This document shows positions 6,194 through 9,685 of a stretch of DNA of 9,685 bases, piece after piece; the stretch's first letter is position 1, and each line of letters begins with the position of its first letter. The DNA is from Porphyromonas sp. (GTDB taxonomy: Bacteria > Bacteroidota > Bacteroidia > Bacteroidales > Porphyromonadaceae), in contig JASBZJ010000064.1 in the NCBI GenBank assembly GCA_029983495.1, positions 1 to 9,685 on the forward strand. The letters are read 5' to 3'. The position numbers were made by a program, and so were the translations under genes. The notes beneath the pieces are model-generated. The model had not been told where the DNA came from, did not search any database, and saw only the letters and a program-made list of their open reading frames with translations.

Positions 6194-6258
6194 ACAACAC
6201 GCAAGCCTCTTTAAACTTAGAACCGATTACTAACAGTGTGGTGCAAAAAAGGTTAGGG

Positions 6259-7368
6259 TTAAGCGTTCCGAAGGTTTTTATAGGAGTGCCATAATATAAA
6301 GCAAGGTACTAAAAAACCTATTGCACATACTAGTAATAATGCTATACTGAACAAAATATTGTTGTTACCTACTTTAATATATATAGGCCATAAGGAGCTC
6401 ATCAAGAACCATCCAATAACGAACACAATAGGGGCATGCTTCGAAACAAAGTTAGGCAACGGCTTATGCATTAGCCTTGAGCCTCGAATCGCTAAAAGGA
6501 AATACAAAGTAGCTAAAAGTAAATTGTAGAGGAGGTTGAGCAATTGGAGAAGTGCGTTGGGGGGAGAAGCGAATAAGCGTGTGAAAAGAACGGCATGAAA
6601 CAATAGCAGTAAGGTTACCTTTACCCGTTTTAATGTAAAATAGGGGTGATAATGGTAAAGCAACATGCCTGCAACAATATAGCACAAGGTTCCATTTGAA
6701 TTGTTCAACCCCAGAGGGAAAAAGAGCTTATTTGCCATTCGAGGCGAAAGTAGAAGCTCGTAAGCGAATACAAGTAGGAATACCCCCCACAGAACATATT
6801 TGTACCACTGGGGGCGGGTAATAGTTAGGTTTAGTTTTTTTGCTTTTCGCTTTATTGTAACTAGGTAAAGTAAGGATTGCTGTATAAATGTAACTGCTAG
6901 AAGTGAAATAGCAAGTAATGGAATGTACTTTAAAAATAGAATGGGGTGATATTGCGGGTATATAATGCTATTAAAAAGTGTTTGTTTACCTTGAGGGAAA
7001 AAAGGTTGCCAGCCTATTACGCTATCTACGAAGTAGTACCCAATAATAGCTATGCACAAATAGCCAAAAACTAGAGTTTCGAAAAAAGATAGCCATTGTT
7101 TGCCAACTTGTTGTGCAATACTCGTATAGTTCGTGCGGTTGTTTACGAGTGAGCAGAACTGTTGTTCAATATCGTAGCCCACTAGAATAAACACCATAGG
7201 AATGGCTATGCAAAGTTTGTGTACAAAAAAGTTATACCAAGCAGGTAAAGTTATACTATCGTGGGGTGAACCAAAGTAGATTAGTAGTAATGTAAGGCTA
7301 AATAACCTAAGGAAAAGATGAACACCATTGTTATTGTTCATGCTTGTTGTTTGGTTATTCTCACCCAT
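6259..7368 (-). CDS. Polytopic membrane protein, possibly a divergent acyltransferase-3 family member
   Basis: A 369-residue protein with about ten hydrophobic segments, roughly at 17-33, 50-65, 93-115, 144-170, 190-207, 226-238, 251-266, 273-293, 311-330 and 338-360, with basic connectors such as KRKAKK (173-178). Length and helix number fit the acyltransferase-3 (AT3/OafB-like) fold, and CIAIPMVFILVGYDI (53-67) resembles the 'vP.FF..SGy' stretch that follows the first AT3 helix. The typical first-helix His is not obvious, and I see no other diagnostic motif, so the family is tentative; the alternative is an uncharacterised membrane protein. The asparagine-rich N-terminus has a second possible start at Met10. 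It follows the porin gene by 21 bp on the same strand and is probably co-transcribed. If it is an acyltransferase, modification of an envelope glycan would fit the neighbour, but this is inference. Confidence 0.5.
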   Translation of the reverse strand: MGENNQTTSMNNNNGVHLFLRLFSLTLLLIYFGSPHDSITLPAWYNFFVHKLCIAIPMVFILVGYDIEQQFCSLVNNRTNYTSIAQQVGKQWLSFFETLVFGYLCIAIIGYYFVDSVIGWQPFFPQGKQTLFNSIIYPQYHPILFLKYIPLLAISLLAVTFIQQSLLYLVTIKRKAKKLNLTITRPQWYKYVLWGVFLLVFAYELLLSPRMANKLFFPLGLNNSNGTLCYIVAGMLLYHYHPYFTLKRVKVTLLLLFHAVLFTRLFASPPNALLQLLNLLYNLLLATLYFLLAIRGSRLMHKPLPNFVSKHAPIVFVIGWFLMSSLWPIYIKVGNNNILFSIALLLVCAIGFLVPCFILWHSYKNLRNA

Positions 7369-7389
7369 ACAGCTAAAAACTATGTAATG

Positions 7390-9474
7390 TTAGTTGTTAA
7401 AGTCGAACGATATACCCATTCGTAGCACGGCCGGGTTTATAGGCATGTGTGCAAGCGACCAGCGTTTAGATGGAGAAAGGAACAAATCGGCTAGGTTGTT
7501 GTATACTAAAAAGAAGCGAACCCGGCGAAGTTTAAACGAAGCAAAGGCGTTGAGTAAAGGATAATTCCCTACCAATACTTTGTTCTGATTGTTGAATTGC
7601 TGGGTGGCTAAGTCGTAACTTGGGGCATAGTAGGCTGTGTGGTAATAGGCATCGATACCCACTTCGGTATATAGCCGTTTTGCAATATAAAATTGCATAT
7701 ACAAAGCCCCATATGTGGCTAAGTCGGGAATAGGTAGAACTTTTCGGTTTGAGGATAATTGGTAAGCAACTTCTACTTGCCAATGTAGCTTTTTCCAATT
7801 ATAATTGTGTGCCGCACGAACTTCCATTACCTGCAATGCATTGTTGTATACATGAGGTAAATGATCCTCGGTAAAATAGATGTAGTTATGTAGTGTTGCC
7901 GATTTTATTGCAAGTGATGTTCCGTAACGAGGCAACGACAAACTTCCGCCTAAGTATAGGCTTTGTGAGAACGGAAAATCAGTATCCCAACGAAGATATG
8001 TACCTCGGTGGTGTTCGAGTAGTATTGGAGCTTTTAAATTATAGAAGCCCCCTTCAGCATTTATTCTTATGGGTAGTTTCCATAGCGAAAACTCAGATGA
8101 GGCTATTCCGTTAATGCGAATGTTCCCAACATCGTGTCCTACAACAGCCACTTCGCCATTTACATCGAAGTTAAACCCTTTGCCTGTTTGCCTGTGAATG
8201 TTTCCTCCAACATAGGTTGTAAAATCGGTAAGCTTACCATTCCCTGGTATGGAATCGCGCATAAAGTAAAAGCGATTTTCGAAGCGAGCATATGCAGCCA
8301 TACCAAATTTTACCCATGGGCGGAAGCCTTCTTGAATTTCAAACGAAACGGTGTTTTTTATAATAGTCAAACGGGTCGAGTCGAAGGGTGCCACTTTTAC
8401 TTCATCGCCAATTTCGTGCTTTTCGCCTGTGTATTCATCTTTAATAATCTTCTTTTGCCAATAGTAAGGGTAAGTATGCCCATAGGCTTGTGCAAGTGCC
8501 GAGTTCGAACCATCAAAAATACGTGTTCCTCGTTGGTACTCCAATTTATGTCCAACCGTAGCAATGGCAACGAACAGTGTTGTGTCGTCGGGTGTTCTTA
8601 CCCCATTGGGTAACCTATCGCCAAGCATAAACCGTTTTGTTTGCCCAAAGTGGTAACGATGGTTTAATGTAGCATGCCCAATAAATAACGAGTTTATTAC
8701 TCCTTGAGTATACTTAACGGGTATTTCGATAGACGATACTTGCTGGCGACTCCCTGCGAAGTCCTGAGGTCGATTAATGTAATTATCGTTTGCCAGCCCC
8801 CCATTTTCGTTCAGTTTTAAGTAGTTATTTCCGCCCGAAAAGAAAAGTTCGTAGCGAGGTAACCGAAGCGACCCGAAGAGCCGATAATTTACTTCGCGCC
8901 CTTTATTATTTGTATACATCCCTCTCGAAAGGAAATAGTTAAAGTCGCCACCCACATTTATTTGCTTGTTTATATTTATAGCCATCGTCATGTCGAGGAT
9001 TTCCTCGCGTTGTTCCTGTGGCCCAAAGCGGTGATAAGTTAGTTTTGTGTATGGCGATTGTGTATTATAATAAAGGGCTTGATTGGGTTTGTATACTAAT
9101 CCATCGAAAGCTTGGAGAAATATAAAGGGATGCCACTCGCGTTGGCGGTCGAAAAAGGTTTTGTAGTGCCGAGGCCCCACATAGTTACCATTGTTTCCTA
9201 TAGCTAATCCATGCCCTTCCACACTACATTTTCGGTAATAGTGTAATGCTGCAGTATCGGGGGCAACTTGTATGGGTGTTAAAAGTATCGGGTGGAGCTT
9301 GTACCCCTTGAATGTTTCCCCACGATGAACCAACTCGAGGTCCCCAGCGGCTTCCTCTAAACTTTTTTCCACAATTACACCTTGGGCTTGTGTAGTGCTA
9401 TAAAAAGCAACTGTTAAAGTAACAACGAAAAGAACCAATACAAAGTATCGTATGGTTCTTTTATTTTGGCGCAT
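7390..9474 (-). CDS. Putative outer-membrane porin (Porin_10 type)
   Basis: A 694-residue secreted protein from the chosen start at 9474. That start gives a proper signal peptide, MRQNKRTIRY followed by a hydrophobic core and STTQAQ, with cleavage near residue 30. An in-frame ATG at 9507 would add 11 residues before the basic n-region. The mature protein carries hallmarks I associate with the Bacteroidota putative porin family (PF14121): LAIGNNGNYVGPRHYKTFF (90-108) and YYNTQSPYTKLTYHR (135-149), followed by many alternating hydrophobic-aromatic strands typical of a beta-barrel. The C-terminus, MGISFDFNN, ends with aromatic residues in the manner of an outer-membrane insertion signal. Substrate is unknown. 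It lies 67 bp downstream of a Rieske-like gene and 21 bp upstream of the membrane protein gene, so these three may form one transcription unit. No convincing promoter was seen between 9475 and 9541. Confidence 0.85.
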   Translation of the reverse strand: MRQNKRTIRYFVLVLFVVTLTVAFYSTTQAQGVIVEKSLEEAAGDLELVHRGETFKGYKLHPILLTPIQVAPDTAALHYYRKCSVEGHGLAIGNNGNYVGPRHYKTFFDRQREWHPFIFLQAFDGLVYKPNQALYYNTQSPYTKLTYHRFGPQEQREEILDMTMAININKQINVGGDFNYFLSRGMYTNNKGREVNYRLFGSLRLPRYELFFSGGNNYLKLNENGGLANDNYINRPQDFAGSRQQVSSIEIPVKYTQGVINSLFIGHATLNHRYHFGQTKRFMLGDRLPNGVRTPDDTTLFVAIATVGHKLEYQRGTRIFDGSNSALAQAYGHTYPYYWQKKIIKDEYTGEKHEIGDEVKVAPFDSTRLTIIKNTVSFEIQEGFRPWVKFGMAAYARFENRFYFMRDSIPGNGKLTDFTTYVGGNIHRQTGKGFNFDVNGEVAVVGHDVGNIRINGIASSEFSLWKLPIRINAEGGFYNLKAPILLEHHRGTYLRWDTDFPFSQSLYLGGSLSLPRYGTSLAIKSATLHNYIYFTEDHLPHVYNNALQVMEVRAAHNYNWKKLHWQVEVAYQLSSNRKVLPIPDLATYGALYMQFYIAKRLYTEVGIDAYYHTAYYAPSYDLATQQFNNQNKVLVGNYPLLNAFASFKLRRVRFFLVYNNLADLFLSPSKRWSLAHMPINPAVLRMGISFDFNN

Positions 9475-9541
9475 GAAGGAATATAGGCACTGCATAGAGG
9501 CTTCCACTAATGGCGAAGGATAGCTATGAAATGAGCAAAAT

Positions 9542-9685
9542 TTATCGGTTTGTTATTACTAGTCGGCTCCCCGAACGAAATACTTTGTAAGTAGTAAGGG
9601 CTTTTTCGGCTTTTCCGTGCGTAGGATTTCCTCCTCCATAAAGAATCGCAAAAGCACTGTGGCACGATGGGCATTCGGCTTCGAG
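9542..9685 (-). CDS. C-terminal fragment of a Rieske-like protein (runs off the window)
   Basis: The frame is open from the right edge to a TAA at 9542-9544 and gives the last 47 residues. The fragment contains ECPSCHSAF (4-12), then YGGGNP (16-21), HGKAEKALTTYKV (23-35) and SRLVITN (40-46). This matches the order in the second half of a Rieske domain: the CPxHGSxF cluster loop, a glycine/proline turn, a GPA-like segment, then L..Y.V and a closing strand. The second cluster ligand expected as His is Cys8 here (CPSC), with His9 next to it, so [2Fe-2S] binding is uncertain. Similar small Rieske-like proteins occur in Bacteroidota, as I recall. A zinc ribbon is the main alternative. The N-terminal half, including any CxH motif or lipoprotein signal, lies outside the window. 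It precedes the porin gene by 67 bp on the same strand. Confidence 0.5.
   Translation of the reverse strand, partial: LEAECPSCHSAFAILYGGGNPTHGKAEKALTTYKVFRSGSRLVITNR

Noticed and set aside
6245..6258. Six-T run just after the membrane protein stop (minus strand) as a terminator
   Set aside because: No stem-forming inverted repeat precedes it on that strand, so an intrinsic terminator is not supported.
9475..9507. Upstream in-frame ATG at 9507 as the porin start
   Set aside because: It would place 11 extra residues before the basic start of the signal peptide; the ATG at 9474 gives a standard signal sequence.
9536..9544. TAAATTTTG on the minus strand as a porin -7 box
   Set aside because: It has one base too many between TA and TTTG and no TTTG at the -33 spacing, and it overlaps the stop of the upstream fragment.
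1..9685. CRISPR arrays, tRNA or rRNA genes, toxin-antitoxin or defence genes
   Set aside because: No regularly spaced repeats, cloverleaf-like segments, rRNA stretches or defence-type domains were found by reading both strands.

Overview
The window looks like chromosomal DNA of a Bacteroidales bacterium (Bacteroidota). Evidence: a putative porin of the Bacteroidota-specific Porin_10 type, an ACT-less short SerA beside SerC and a DUF1015 protein, a Bacteroides-type promoter (TTTG, 20 bp, TAnnTTTG) upstream of serC, and start codons without convincing Shine-Dalgarno sequences. The genus cannot be fixed from the sequence. All recognised genes lie on the minus strand, so the biological order runs from high to low coordinates.

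Layout, in order of transcription: (1) at the right edge, the last 47 codons of a Rieske-like protein (9542-9685); (2) a large outer-membrane putative porin (7390-9474), followed 21 bp later by a ~10-helix membrane protein resembling a divergent acyltransferase-3 protein (6259-7368); (3) after a 160-bp gap, a ROK-family sugar kinase (5070-6098) overlapping by 4 bp an XerC/D-type tyrosine recombinase (4168-5073); (4) a serine-biosynthesis cluster, serC (2915-3997), serA (1841-2764) and a DUF1015 gene (466-1716); (5) a geneless left end (1-465) holding a MITE-like element, the cluster's intrinsic terminator and a short hairpin at the edge.

The serine cluster converts 3-phosphoglycerate to phosphohydroxypyruvate (SerA) and then to phosphoserine (SerC). 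No phosphoserine phosphatase is present; a DUF1015 protein with a DGHHR motif, reminiscent of ParB/sulfiredoxin-fold serine kinases, occupies the third position. The cluster appears regulated at several points: a good promoter with dyads on both boxes upstream of serC, a foldable serC-serA spacer, an intrinsic-terminator-like hairpin between serA and DUF1015, and a final terminator at 222-263.

The clearest mobile-DNA signal is a 175-bp element (284-458) with perfect 12-bp terminal inverted repeats and a 5-bp target duplication (ATAGG). It inserted 7 bp beyond the DUF1015 stop codon, between the gene and its terminator. I see no phage, CRISPR array, tRNA or rRNA. Apart from this insertion the region reads as core chromosome; the points most worth following up are the DUF1015-serine link, the substituted SerA active site and the terminator inside the ser cluster.
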